Positions 1 through 10,200 are shown, numbered from the stretch's first letter. The stretch is DNA of 64,000 nucleotides from Candidula unifasciata (GCA_905116865.2 CAJHNH020004668.1:164877-228876), one strand, 5' to 3'. The notes: generated by a model from the sequence alone, not told the origin. A program made the numbers and translations.

Positions 1-59
1 ATTTTGTAGACATCACCTGGGAAGGATGGATAACAGTTTGAATCAATTCTAGGAAAGAT

Positions 60-600
60 AGTCAGTTAAAAAGTTAGTCAGTCAATCAGTAAGTCTTTAA
101 GTTAATCAGTCAGCCATTCAGTTAGTCAGTCAGCCAGCGTGACTGTAAATTTAGTTAGTAAGTAAGCTAGCTAATAAGCTAGTTTATTCGTTAGTTAGTT
201 AGCCAGTCAATCAACCAGTCAGTCAGTTGGTCAGTCAATCAGTTAGTCAGTGAGTTGGTTAGTCAGTCAGTGAGTTAGTAAATCATCAGCTGTTAGTCAG
301 ATAATCGTTTAATCAGTCAGTCAAGCAGTCTATCAGTGAAACTGTCTGTCAGTCAGTCAATCTATTAGTCAGTCATTCAATCTATTAGTCAGTCAGTCAG
401 TCAGTCAGAGAGTTAATATGCCAGTTAATCTGTCAGTTAACCAATTTCTCATTCAGTCAATTATTCATTCAATAATTAGATCTGTCACTCTGTCTGCCAA
501 TTTGTCAATCAAAGTGTCACTCGAACAGTCAATACGTCAGTATTTCATTCAGTCAGACAATATGTTTCTCAGTCAGTCAATCAATTGTCATCGTCATCAC
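60..600. repeat. Degenerate AGTC tetranucleotide tract
   Basis: The motifs agtc, cagt, gtta and tcag recur almost continuously for about 540 bases, with frequent point changes and short indels. This is an old, decaying tetranucleotide repeat. The open frame inside it (418-804) has a composition dictated by the repeat and is not taken as a gene. Confidence 0.75.
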
Positions 601-734
601 CATTATCATGAAGCAGGTCCTTTTTTAGAACGTCGCTCTCACGAGGGTCTGCCTGAAAGTAACTCCCTCTCTCTCCCAGATCCCCCGCCCCAAGCAATTT
701 CATATCCAAGGAGTCACTTATACCCATGCTGGTC

Positions 735-800
735 GCCCCCCCCCCCAGTCGGCCCCCCCCCCCTCCTCCTCGTCCTCCTCCTCCTCCTCCTCCTCCTTTC
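735..800. repeat. Poly-C runs followed by (TCC)n
   Basis: Two interrupted C runs are followed by about nine TCC/CTC units. The stretch contributes the glycine- and arginine-rich tail of the artificial open frame that runs leftwards out of the 51-bp minisatellite. Confidence 0.8.
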
Positions 801-844
801 CTGACACCATGCTTTCTGTTTTTTATTTTTTCTAATCTTTTGTA

Positions 845-2389
845 GTGGCGACAGATTCATCATACTAAAATTGTTAATACATTTCTCACCATAGCGTAGC
901 CACAGATTTATCATACTAAAATTGTTAATACATTTCTTATTATAGCGTAGCCACAGATTTATCATACTAAAATTGTTAAAACATTTCTTATAATAGCGTA
1001 GCCACAGATTTATCATACTAAAATTGTTAAAACATTTCTTACCATAGCGTAGCCACAGATTTATCATACTAAAATTGTTAAAACATTTCTTACCATAGCG
1101 TAGCCACAGATTTTTCATACTAAAATTGTTAATACATTTCTTACCATAGCGTAGCCACAGATTTATCATACTAAAATTGTTAATACATTTCTTACCATAG
1201 CGTAGCCACAGATTTATCATACTAACATTGTTAATACATTTCTTACCATAGCGTAGCCACAGATTTATCATACTAAAATTGTTAAAACATTTCTTATAGT
1301 AGCGTAGCCACAGATTTATCATACTAAAATTGTTAAAACATTTCTTACCATAGCGTAGCCACAGATTCATCATACTAAAATTGTTTATACATTTCTCACC
1401 ATAGCGTAGCCACAGATTTATCATACTAAAATTGTTAATACATTTCTTATTATAGCGTAGCCACAGATTTATCATACTAAAATTGTTAAAACATTTCTTA
1501 TAATAGCGTAGCCACAGATTTATCATACTAAAATTGTTAAAACATTTCTTACCATAGCGTAGCCACAGATTTATCATACTAAAATTGTTAAAACATTTCT
1601 TACCATAGCGTAGCCACAGATTTATCATACTAATATTGTTAATACATTTCTTACCATAGCGTAGCCACAGATTTATCATACTAAAATTGTTAATACATTT
1701 CTTACCATAGCGTAGCCACAGATTTATCATACTAACATTGTTAATACATTTCTTACTATAGCGTAGCCACAGATTTATCATACTAAAATTGTTAAAACAT
1801 TTCTTATAGTAGCGTAGCCACAGATTTATCATACTAAAATTGTTAAAACATTTCTTATAATAGCGTAGCCACAGATTTATCCTACTAAAATTGTTAAAAC
1901 ATTTCTTACCATAGCGTAGCCACAGATTTATCATACTAAAATTGTTAAAACATTTCTTACCATAGCGTAGCCACAGATTTATCATACTAAAATTGTTAAA
2001 ACATTTCTTATAATAGCGTAGCCACAGATTTATCATACTAAAATTGTTAAAACATTTCTTACCATAGCGTAGCCACAGATTTATCATACTAAAATTGTTA
2101 ATACATTTCTTACCATAGCGTAGCCACAGATTTATGATACTAAAATTGTTAATACATTTCTTACCATGGCGTAACCACAGATTTATCATACTAACATTGT
2201 TAATACATTTCTTACCATAGTATAGCCACAGATTTATCATACTAACATTGTTAATACATTTCTTACCATAGCGTAGCCACAGATTTATCATACTAACATT
2301 GTTAATACATTTCTTACCATAGCGTAGCCACAGATTTATCACTAAAATTGTTAATACATTTCTTACCATAGCGTAGCCACAGATTTATC

Positions 2390-2391
<2 letters not shown>
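845..2391. repeat. 51-bp minisatellite, about 30 copies, with 510-bp higher-order period
   Basis: The unit runs from accatagcgtagccacag to atacatttctt and is 51 bases long. Because 51 is divisible by three, the - strand stays open for 551 codons (714-2369), repeating a 17-residue unit with NLWLRYGKKC at its heart. Variant units recur in the same order: the unit with ttcatcatac followed by ctcacc lies at 854 and again at 1364, exactly ten units apart. There is no signal peptide, flanking splice site or codon bias to support translation, so the frame is read as a by-product of repeat length. A small transcribed protein cannot be excluded. Confidence 0.93.

Positions 2392-2452
<61 letters not shown>
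2392..2452. repeat. (CT)n microsatellite
   Basis: About 30 uninterrupted CT dinucleotides separate the 51-bp minisatellite from a LINE fragment. Confidence 0.95.
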
Positions 2453-2455
<3 letters not shown>

Positions 2456-2492
2456 GTCAAAATCTGCTTGTGCCACTAGGCGTCGCAGTCTA

Positions 2493-2747
2493 TCAGATGA
2501 TCGGCAACCGAGCCAGGGCGCGCTCAGTCGCTTCATATGCCGTGATGTTATGAAGTCTCAAGTTGTCCGTGACTCCTTCAATCCATATTTTTCTTGGTCT
2601 TCCCCTGCCTCTTGTTGTTTCGATTTTCATGTTGTATGCTCTTGATGCTGGCATCATTGGTTCCATTCTCATTAGGTGACCAAACCATTTCATTCTTTGC
2701 TTCTCAATAAATTTAACGATGGGTATGGTTCCAATAGTTCTTATCAT
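2493..2747 (-). pseudogene. LINE C-terminal fragment (endonuclease-reverse transcriptase tail)
   Basis: An 84-codon open stretch reads RMKWFGHLMRMEP and later TRGRGRPRKIWIEGV. This is the conserved tail (WFGHxxR followed by GRPRxxWxDxV) found downstream of the reverse transcriptase in many invertebrate LINEs. No reverse transcriptase domain is attached, so it is a detached remnant. It sits between a (CT)n tract and a decayed stretch of the 51-bp minisatellite, so the LINE piece interrupts the array. The clade cannot be set from the tail alone. Confidence 0.75.
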
Positions 2748-2885
2748 ACTAACATTTTTAATACATTTCTTACCATAGCCACAGATTTATCATACTAAAA
2801 TTGATAATACATTTCTTAACATGGAGTGGCGACAGATTTATCACCATAAAATCGTTAATACATTTCTTACCATAGCGTAGCGACA
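2748..2885. repeat. Decayed units of the 51-bp minisatellite
   Basis: Three diverged units (catactaac, atacatttctta, agccacagatttatc) continue the array seen at 845-2391 on the far side of the LINE fragment. They carry deletions and substitutions absent from the main array. Confidence 0.8.
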
Positions 2886-3137
2886 GCAACTTGTCTTCTT
2901 TTTGTTGCAGCATTTTGTAGTATTTCCACTTTTGACTTTTTTGCTTTGCCTCAACCATTTCTTGAAGACTTTCTTTGGGTTGAGTTTCTTGACTTTTTTG
3001 TAGTCGACTGTAACAAATACAGGTCAATATTCAGGATAACTGTAACCATCAGATGATCATAACCACCTGGACCATTTAGTTTTTTGTTCATTCAAGGAAT
3101 TTTTTTTCGTCAGCTTTTCTTATATGCCAGATTACTT

Positions 3138-3320
3138 GGGGGGGGGGGGGGGGGGGGGGGGGGGGTGTGTTGAATGTCTACAGTGTGTATACGAGTTCTC
3201 TTCCGTTGTCTTTTTTCTCTGATTCACACACTCCAGGAACAAGAAAAGTTGGAATTTTTTTTTTAGGGGGGGGGGGGGGGGGAGGTAGGGGGAGGTCGAG
3301 GTTTTTTTTTTTTTTTTATG
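3138..3320. repeat. Long poly-G tracts and poly-T
   Basis: A run of 28 G (3138-3165) is followed by a run of 17 G (3266-3282) and a T run at about 3303-3317. Similar G or C runs recur throughout the window, so they are a feature of this genome or its assembly and not of one locus. Confidence 0.9.
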
Positions 3321-3344
3321 TTTCCACACAAAGAACAACGGAAC

Positions 3345-3745
3345 AAGGAGGATTTACTTTTCTTTAAAATTTTATCTATTTATCCACACTATGAACATAA
3401 AGATTTCATCTATTTATCCACTCCGTGAACATGGAGGATTTTTTTAAAATCCAGGAACAAGTAGGATTGTTTTCTGTTTAAGCACTCTAAGAACAAGAAG
3501 GACTTTACTTATTTGTCCCTCCACAAACAAGAAGGATTCTATCTCTTTATACACTTTAGGAACAAGGAGGTTTTTATCTATTTATCCACTCCATTAACAA
3601 GATGGATTTTATCTATTTATCGATTGCAGGAACAAGAAGAATTTCTTCTGTTTATCTATCAAGGAACGAGAAGGATTGTTTCTTTTTATACACTTCAGGA
3701 ACAATGATGGTTTTCATTTATTATTCCACTCCAGAAACAATAAAG
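3345..3745. repeat. Degenerate minisatellite of about 38 bp
   Basis: About ten loosely conserved units share gaacaagaaggatt, tttatctatttat and cactcc, each roughly 37-40 bases long. Divergence between neighbours is high, so the array is old. Confidence 0.7.
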
Positions 3746-4037
3746 AAGAAACTTTCTGGTGTAAATTTCCCCTTCAGAATCGTGAAGTATCACTTCTGTA
3801 AAAAAACCTCCCCCCCCCCCCCCCCCCCCCACTTCCTACTCCTTTCCATGATAAGACTGAAAAATTAACACATATAAGTGATTTAAACAACCACTGTTCT
3901 GATGCGAATGGAATAGGAGCGAATCCTATAGACATCGTTTAACTGTACTTAACGAATTACCCTTCTAGCTAGTCTGAGCTGGGGAAAGAGGTGGTGGGGG
4001 GGGGGGGGGGGGAGATTAATTATTGTTATCTACAACT

Positions 4038-4305
4038 GAGAGTGGGAGTCACCGTGGTGCTACGGCTAGATGCTCGCCTGGTTTGAAATGTCTGAGTTCG
4101 TGTCCTGACAAAACCGGAACTATTTTCAAAAATGACTTTGACTCGCAGGTCGAACCAGCCTTGAGAGGGTACAAGGTGCAGTCCTTAGAAGTAAACGCGG
4201 CCAGTTTGATGCTGACCACATCACCCACAAAGTGCTGATTGGTCTATACAATATAGGTCTTGCCTTATATGCCCACTACGCCTGAAGGCTTTACATTTTT
4301 ACAAC
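4038..4305 (+). mobile_element. SINE-A, tRNA-headed
   Basis: The head ccgtggtgctacggctaga resembles a tRNA A-box region, and gagttcgtgtcc about 40 bases on is a decayed B box. The body contains ctcgcaggtcgaacc, aaacgcggcc, gctgaccacatcaccca and a tail near cgcctgaaggc. The same order occurs in several other copies in the window in both orientations, which defines the family. Confidence 0.75.
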
Positions 4306-4520
4306 TGAGAGTGAAGGAAAAGGCCTTTCCATGCCTTAAACCTGTCTGATATATCTTCTTCTTCTTTTGCGTTCATCCGAAGATGTTATCGCTGTGGTGC
4401 TTGTTTACAGCATAGCTACGATAGTTGCACACTTTTGGCTGTTACTTGTGACTTCATGAATTTGTTGACATAGTTATCCTTCCCGTCATCTGGTATATGA
4501 TGCTCCAATTGATATTATGT

Positions 4521-4664
4521 TTTAGAGCAATCTGAACCTAGTAGATGTGTGTACAACATCACACAAACAACTACAACAACACAACACACCGATTAGATTA
4601 TCTCTAGAGCTCTCCTTTGTTTTAGAGCAATCTGAGCCTGGTAGATGTGTGTACAACATCACAC

Positions 4665-4732
<68 letters not shown>

Positions 4733-4815
4733 CAGCACACCGATTAGATTATCTCTAGAGCTCTCCTTTGTTTTAGAGCAATCTGAGCCTGGTAGATGTG
4801 TGTACAACATCACAC

Positions 4816-4853
<38 letters not shown>

Positions 4854-4937
4854 CAGCCCCACCGATTAGATTATCTTTAGTGCTCTCCTTTGTTTTAGAG
4901 CAATCTGAGCCTGGTAGATGTGTGTACAACATCACAC

Positions 4938-4975
<38 letters not shown>

Positions 4976-5405
4976 CAGCCCCACCGATTAGATTATCTCT
5001 AGAGCTCTCCTTTGTTTTAGAGAAATCTGAGCCTGGTAGATGTGTGTACAACATCACACAAACAACAACAACAACAACACAGCCCCACCGATTAGATTAT
5101 CTCTAGAGCTCTCCTTTGTTTTAGAGCAATCTGAGCCTGGTAGATGTGTGTACAACATCACACAAACAACAACAACAACAACAACAACAGCAACAACACA
5201 GCCCCACCGATTAGATTATCTCTAGAGCTCTCCTTTGTTTTAGAGCAATCTGAGCCTGGTAGATGTGTGTACAACATCACACAAACAACAACAACAACAA
5301 CAACAACAACACAGCCCCACCGATTAGATTATCTCTAGAGCTCTCCTTTGTTTTAGAGCAATCTGAGCCTGTGGTAGATGTGTGTACAACATCACACAAA
5401 CATAT
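4521..5405. repeat. VNTR of eight units, each carrying its own (CAA)n
   Basis: The start of the unit (tttagagcaatctga) occurs at 4521, 4621, 4772, 4894, 5016, 5120, 5239 and 5352. The flanking core (cctggtagatgtgtgtacaa, gattagattatctctagag) is nearly constant, while the internal CAA run varies from about 2 to 20 repeats. Unit length therefore ranges from about 100 to 151 bases. A short (GGT)n follows at 5408-5455. The array lies just downstream of the splice donor of the - strand CAP exon, within its presumed intron 1. Confidence 0.93.
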
Positions 5406-5494
5406 GTATGGTGGTGGTGGTATTAAAGGTGGTGGTGGTTGCTGTGGTGGTAATGATGGAGGTGAGGATAATTTTTAGCTACATGTTGACTTAC

Positions 5495-5935
5495 CAAATC
5501 ATCCAGCGATCCCTTTGCCCTTGCTTTGTTGATATATTTGAGGAATTCATGGTCGACCTTTTTTATGACGGCAACTTCGGCTGGCTTGGGAGCTGCAGTC
5601 ACCGGTGCTGCTGTGGTCTCTGCAGGAGTCAACACTTCAGGCTTCTCTGCTTCTGCGGCTGGGGCTTCAGGTGCTACCACTGCGGGTGCAGCCGCTTCAG
5701 GTTCTGCTACTGGAGGAGTACCTGCTGGTGGTTCCTTTTCTTCTAAAGCCACCGGTGTTTCTCCCGGCACGTTGGCGTCTGATGTAGGTTCATCGGGTGG
5801 TGTTTCTCCCGGCACGTTGGCGTCTGATGCAGGTTCTACGGGAGGTGTTTCTGCAGGGCTTGCCTCGTCACATCTGATAACTACGGTAAAACTAATGACG
5901 TACAACAGGCAAAACGCGATCACTATTCTGCACAT
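5495..5935 (-). CDS. First coding exon of a secreted CAP-domain-like protein with PAE-rich linker
   Basis: The exon starts at ATG 5935 and encodes 147 residues. Residues 1-22 form a signal peptide (MCRIVIAFCLLYVISFTVVI core). Residues 23-122 are rich in Pro, Ala and Glu and include two and a half 45-bp tandem units (ggtgttt on the + strand at 5754, 5799 and 5844) encoding SDANVPGETPP. Residues 126-147 (KKVDHEFLKYINKARAKGSL) match the first CAP helix. Coding stops at GATTTG followed by gtaagt, a consensus phase-0 donor (5489-5494). The + strand CAP gene breaks at the same point. A pyrimidine-rich acceptor ending cag at 5963-5965 suggests an upstream non-coding exon and a 27-base leader. The remaining CAP exons were not found in bases 1-5494 and probably lie left of the window. 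Role: an extracellular CAP protein of unknown ligand. The assignment rests on the paralogue. Confidence 0.72.
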
Positions 5936-6484
5936 TTTCCATCAGCTTTTACGAGGATGTGTCTGCAACAGGATAGGCAAATGTGATCTTTATTATAAAT
6001 AATAAAATAAATATACGGTTAACAGAGAAACTCAAATCAGCAATGCCATATGGAGTGTAAACATAGAGAACAGATAAAATAATTACAAATAAACCACAAA
6101 CATCCGTTCGATGGTAGCTGTGCAGAAGAAAGGCAGTTAAATTGTTTGATAGAATAACGTTAAACTTTAAGGAAGAACTAAACACATTCCAGTCAATCAA
6201 CAGAGGATGCTGTTGTTGAATAAGAAACCTACTGAGAAAAACTCAGAAAAATATAACTAGAATGCCTTTACACCGAAACATAGAGGGGCGAGAAATAAAT
6301 GCAGACACCAAAAAGCACACACATATGTATACGCACATACCACACACACATATTTACACACATGCGTAGTGAAGAGAACCAGAGAGTAAATCTGGAGGAG
6401 GATATGTGGTGAGCTGCATACGAGGGTAAAGAATATGACGACTTGGTTTATTTGGTTGTGGTATAGGAACAAGAGACCATATTT

Positions 6485-6900
6485 CAGTATGAGAATCATC
6501 CTTGAGAAGTGTAGAGAATACAAGATAGATCTGCATACTTGTTTCATAGACTACAGCAAGGCATTGACTGTATGCGACACAATAAATCTGGCATAAAATG
6601 AGAGGCATGGGATTTACAAAATATCTGGTGCACCTAATGGAATCTCTATACCACGAACAACAAGCAGCGGTCAGAGTAGCTGGTGAAACATTAAAGTCGT
6701 TTGAAGTGCAGAAAGGAATGAGACAGAGCTGCATCCTTTCTCCGTCCCTTTTTGACATGTATGCTGAAAATGTAATGAGAAACATAAATAGCGATGAGGC
6801 ATGCGAGAACTTTGATCCACTAAACTGTGAAGGTAATTATATCCCAGAACTCATATATGCAGACGGCAAAGTTCTACTTTCCAAAAGTGTACAGGGTTAA
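6485..6900 (+). pseudogene. LINE reverse transcriptase fragment
   Basis: The fragment reads EKCREYKIDLHTCFIDYSKAL, then (after a frameshift and stop) MRGMGFTKYLVHLMESLY, then VQKGMRQSCILSPSLFDMY (RT motif B, normally GVRQGC) and LIYADGKVLLS. The last is motif C with the second catalytic aspartate of YADD changed to glycine. The match is to the endonuclease-reverse transcriptase type of APE LINE. The fragment is truncated at both ends, out of frame and catalytically dead, and repeat family B follows directly. Confidence 0.85.
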
Positions 6901-6904
6901 GAAA

Positions 6905-7200
6905 AAAAAGGGAATTCTGACCGCCAAAAGGCACAGTGTTCTGGTTTTTTGTCCAGTTCTGGACGTTAATCTGGTTCCAGAACCCGAGTTCTGCGTGCCT
7001 CTTCGTTTTATATATATGGCCCATTTTAAGCAGACTGTTGGTTGCTTGCCTTCTAGACAGATGCACTCCGACTTCAAAGGAAACACCCCTAATTAGTCTA
7101 CTTTTACGACATGCTTGTTACGAGTGAATGGAAAAGGCATTGGGTCTCTACTTTATTCTCTAAAATTGGGCCCCAGAGCATACGCATGGAAGCCCTTTTG
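6905..7200 (+). repeat. Repeat family B copy
   Basis: The copy shares with others the order tccagttctggac, ttccagaacc, a cagatctgactcatttg-like block, gcagatgcactccgacttc, cttttacgacatgctt and a terminal aaaatnggccccagag. It has no tRNA-like head or open frame, so the family is non-autonomous and of unknown class. Confidence 0.75.
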
Positions 7201-7244
7201 AAGCTAGTGACGCATTCAGCAAACGGGACTAGACCACTGGCAAA

Positions 7245-8030
7245 CCAATGTGCTGGGGGCTGCTAGGAAAACCACTCACAGAATTCACATTGTTATATCT
7301 GGCAAGTCACTCGACATAAACAGATTAGTCTGAGGACTCTATGTCAACCACTCGCAGGAATCACATTGTTATGTATGGCAAGCCACTCGACATAAACATA
7401 TTAGTCTGAGGACTCTATGTCAACCACTAACAGGAATCACATTGTTATTTATGACAAGTCACTCGACATAAACAGATTAGTCTGAGGCCTCTATGTCAAC
7501 CACTCACAGGAATCACATTGTTATGTATGGCAAGTCACTCGACATAAACAGATTAGTCTGAGGACTCTATGTCAACCACTAACAGGAATCGCATTGTTAT
7601 TTATGGCAAGTCACTCGACATACAGAGATTAGTCTGAGGACTCTATGTCAACCACTAACAGGAGTCACATTGTTATGTATGGCAAATCACTCGACATACA
7701 CAGATTAGTCTGAGGACTATGTCAACCACTCACAGGAATCACATTGTTATGTTTGGCAAGTCACTCGACATACAGAGATTAGTCTGAGGACTTTATGTCA
7801 ACCACTAACAGGAATCACATTGTTATTTATGGCAAGTCACTCGACACACAAAGATTTGTCTGAGGCCTCTATGTCAACCACTCACAGGAATCACATTGTT
7901 ATGTATGGCAAGTCACTCGACATACACAGATTAGTCGGCGACCCTTATGTCAACCACTCGCAGGAATCACGTTGTTATTTATGGCAAGTCACTCGACATA
8001 CACAGATTAGTTGGGGTCCGCTATGCTAGT
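7245..8030. repeat. 76-bp satellite array, about ten copies
   Basis: The phrase atgtcaacca recurs at 7341, 7417, 7493, 7569, 7645, 7719, 7795, 7871 and 7947. Every interval is 76 bases except one of 74. Each unit also contains tcacattgttat, ggcaagtcactcgacat and gattagtctgagg. The sequence flanking the array matches the single-unit version at 63700-63875, so the array is an expansion inside a dispersed element. Confidence 0.95.
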
Positions 8031-8249
8031 AGGGACCTGGGCAAGTGCCTAGTGCGACCATGCGTTAAGACTGCCCTGCAATAGACCACTAATCGTATAG
8101 GCCAATCAGTACTGTGGTCTATCTAAGGCCCTTGCCATTACTTTCTTTAGCCTGGGTCAACCTGTGATCATCCCCGTGTGCGTTTATAACCCTATTTGGG
8201 ATGGGGGACCACAGTCCCATATCAAGCATGTCAAAATAGGCGAATAATT

Positions 8250-8415
8250 AGGGATGTTTTTTTTTTTTTTTTTTTTGGATGTCGGAGTGCGTCTGCCTGG
8301 ACGGCTAAATCAAAGTCTGCATACAAATAAGGTATATCTGTAAAACTGATGCGCACGCGAAACTCAAATTGTGAAATAAGACAAGGACGTAAAGTGGACG
8401 AAAGCCAGAACTATC
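8250..8415 (-). repeat. Repeat family B copy, reverse orientation
   Basis: The copy contains gtcggagtgcgtctgcctgg, actgatgcgcacgcgaaact and gtaaagtggacgaaagcc, the reverse complement of the family B body, next to a T run at 8260-8276. Confidence 0.65.
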
Positions 8416-8752
8416 CCAAGCTTTTACAAACTATAGAACACTAATTACAATGAAAAGAATACAAAGGAGCGTGAACCAACACAAATTACCACTATCACTC
8501 TGAGCATTCGAACAAGAGATGTTTGTGCCACACAGAAAGCGACTAGCTACTACAGCAGTAGTGTGTCATTTCACTAGGCAATTTTGCGGTCAGCACTTTA
8601 TACCATGTCTAAACCACCGCAACGTTGTCTGCTGTCAAATCGCATGCAGCTGGGGTCTAACTCGCGTACCTCAGAATTACTAAAGCCGCTCGCCTGAGCC
8701 ACAGATGTCGATTAAAAAGGCGGACCAGTTCTCTGTAGCCATGAAGAAAAAC
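8416..8752. other. No recognisable feature
   Basis: No convincing coding frame, repeat copy or RNA gene was seen here. Confidence 0.5.
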
Positions 8753-8992
8753 TCTGCTTGAAAGCGTTTCTTTTCATATTTATCATTATTCCACATTTGT
8801 GTGTATATTTTTGTTTCACCATTCGGCACATTATCGTGTTATCATTGACATTATGCTCTTAAACTAGGAAATTCTGCTTGAAAGCATTTCTTTTCAAATT
8901 TATCATTATTCCACATTTGTGTGTATATTTTTGTTTCACCATTCGGCACATTATCGTGTTATCATTGACATTATGCTCTTAAACTAGAAACA
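8753..8992. repeat. 120-bp tandem duplication
   Basis: The block beginning tctgcttgaaagc at 8753 is repeated from 8873 with only a few substitutions. Both copies contain ccacatttgtgtgtatat and ttcggcacattatcgtg. This is a recent local duplication in otherwise unannotated sequence. Confidence 0.95.
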
Positions 8993-9294
8993 TGTCTTTA
9001 AATAACTTTTAGCGTCCGGAAAATAAGGAATACCAGCTCCCAGGAGTGGGGGGGGGGTGGGGTGTGAGGTCCTTCACCCCCCCCCCCCACCCCCCCGCAA
9101 CGTTGTCTCTTGTGTTTGAATTCCTTTTGGATATTCAAAAACCTCCCACCCCTCCGGGCATTGTTGGAGGTACTCTGAGACTGCTTTTCGTCCTTCTCTT
9201 GATGTTATCCTCACACTTGTTTCGCTAGCTACCTCTTGCTCGCTTGCCTCCAATTTTAACCTCTAGTATGGTTTCTAATAAGACAATTATGTCT

Positions 9295-9490
9295 TTAGAG
9301 GAGCGGCTGGTCCAAAGGTTAAGAACGCTGGGCTCTCATACGACGAGACACCTAGGATCGAATCCTCGATAAGCTTCTGGATTCCTCACCTGCACACTCC
9401 TTAGTGTCAGTAAAAGTCATGCGGCCTCACATCCTAGGGCTCAGTTAGGGTCCAACACCCCTCCTCCCCCGCAAAGGTGGTAACATAGAC
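9295..9490 (+). mobile_element. SINE-F, tRNA-headed, first copy
   Basis: The head is gaggagcggctggtccaaag with a tRNA-like A box, and gatcgaatcc is a near-intact B box about 45 bases on. Its sister copy starts at 9637. Confidence 0.75.
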
Positions 9491-9636
9491 TGATTTTGCA
9501 GGTTTTTTTTTTTAATGCCTTTTCATATAGCGGAAATATTTCACTTACTTCTTCTTTACTTATTTCAGGAGCTCTCTGGATATTCCCACTCTTTCAACAA
9601 CAAAAAAGAATGGTTATGATTGTTACTGTATCCACG

Positions 9637-9800
9637 GAGGAGCGGCTGGCCTAGCAGTTAAGAACGCAGGGCTCTCATGTGGGGCACCCGGGTTCGAATC
9701 CTCGGTAAGGTTAGGTTGTTTTTTTTCAGTTGGGGGCACCATCAAAACCCTAAACTGCACAGTCACGGTGCCAGTACTAGACATGTACTTCTAAATCTTC
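9637..9800 (+). mobile_element. SINE-F, tRNA-headed, second copy
   Basis: Both promoter elements are well kept: an A-box-like stretch in ggctggcctagcagttaag and a perfect B box GGTTCGAATCC. The head could be mistaken for a tRNA gene, but the 3' side does not pair as an acceptor stem and the sequence runs on into a SINE body, so no tRNA is called. Confidence 0.8.
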
Positions 9801-9984
9801 AAGCTCAAAGTAAGTCCCCCCACCCCCCCCCCCCCCCCCCTTTTTTTTTTACACCGTAAAAAGTTGTGAAATTGCCAGAATTTGTAGTTTCTTTATTGTT
9901 TCCACAAGAAACGACTTTTTCTTGAGTTCGTTAACACGTCCAGAGACGCAGTTATTTCGTTTAAAACGTAATATGAAGTAACAT

Positions 9985-10200
9985 TTCTGACTGACTGACT
10001 GACTTTCTACACTAACAGGACATCATACAAGCGATAAACACCCGATGACACAATGTGCCACCCTGTGGGTGAGGATCACCGTGGAGTGGTACCAGAAACC
10101 GCGTTCAGCCTTTAGGCCATATCTATGGCCAGACTATATTGCGGCCCCTGGAAAGAGCCAGTGTAGGGCTTCAAATTACAAAAAAACGTCATCCTGAAAG
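9985..10200 (+). mobile_element. Element C copy
   Basis: The copy begins with tgactgactgactttctac. It contains gataaacacccgatgacaca, gaaaccgcgttcagcc, tatattgcggcccctgg and ggcttcaaattac, and ends near aacgtcatcctgaaagg. At least four other copies in the window share this order. There is no open frame, so it is a non-autonomous dispersed element. Confidence 0.8.

Noticed and set aside
714..2369. 551-codon frame across the 51-bp minisatellite as a real gene
   Set aside because: The frame is explained by a repeat length divisible by three. It runs into poly-G/CCT repeats at one end and has no signal, domain or splice context.
2890..3030. LINE linker-like segment (KESLQEMVEAKQKSQKWKYY)
   Set aside because: Composition is suggestive of the region before a reverse transcriptase, but it is too short and lacks diagnostic motifs.
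7250..8030. CRISPR-like array
   Set aside because: The 76-bp units are contiguous with no variable spacers; this is a satellite.
9640..9712. A functional tRNA gene with perfect B box
   Set aside because: The 3' side cannot pair with the 5' end to form an acceptor stem, and the sequence continues as a SINE body shared with the copy at 9295.
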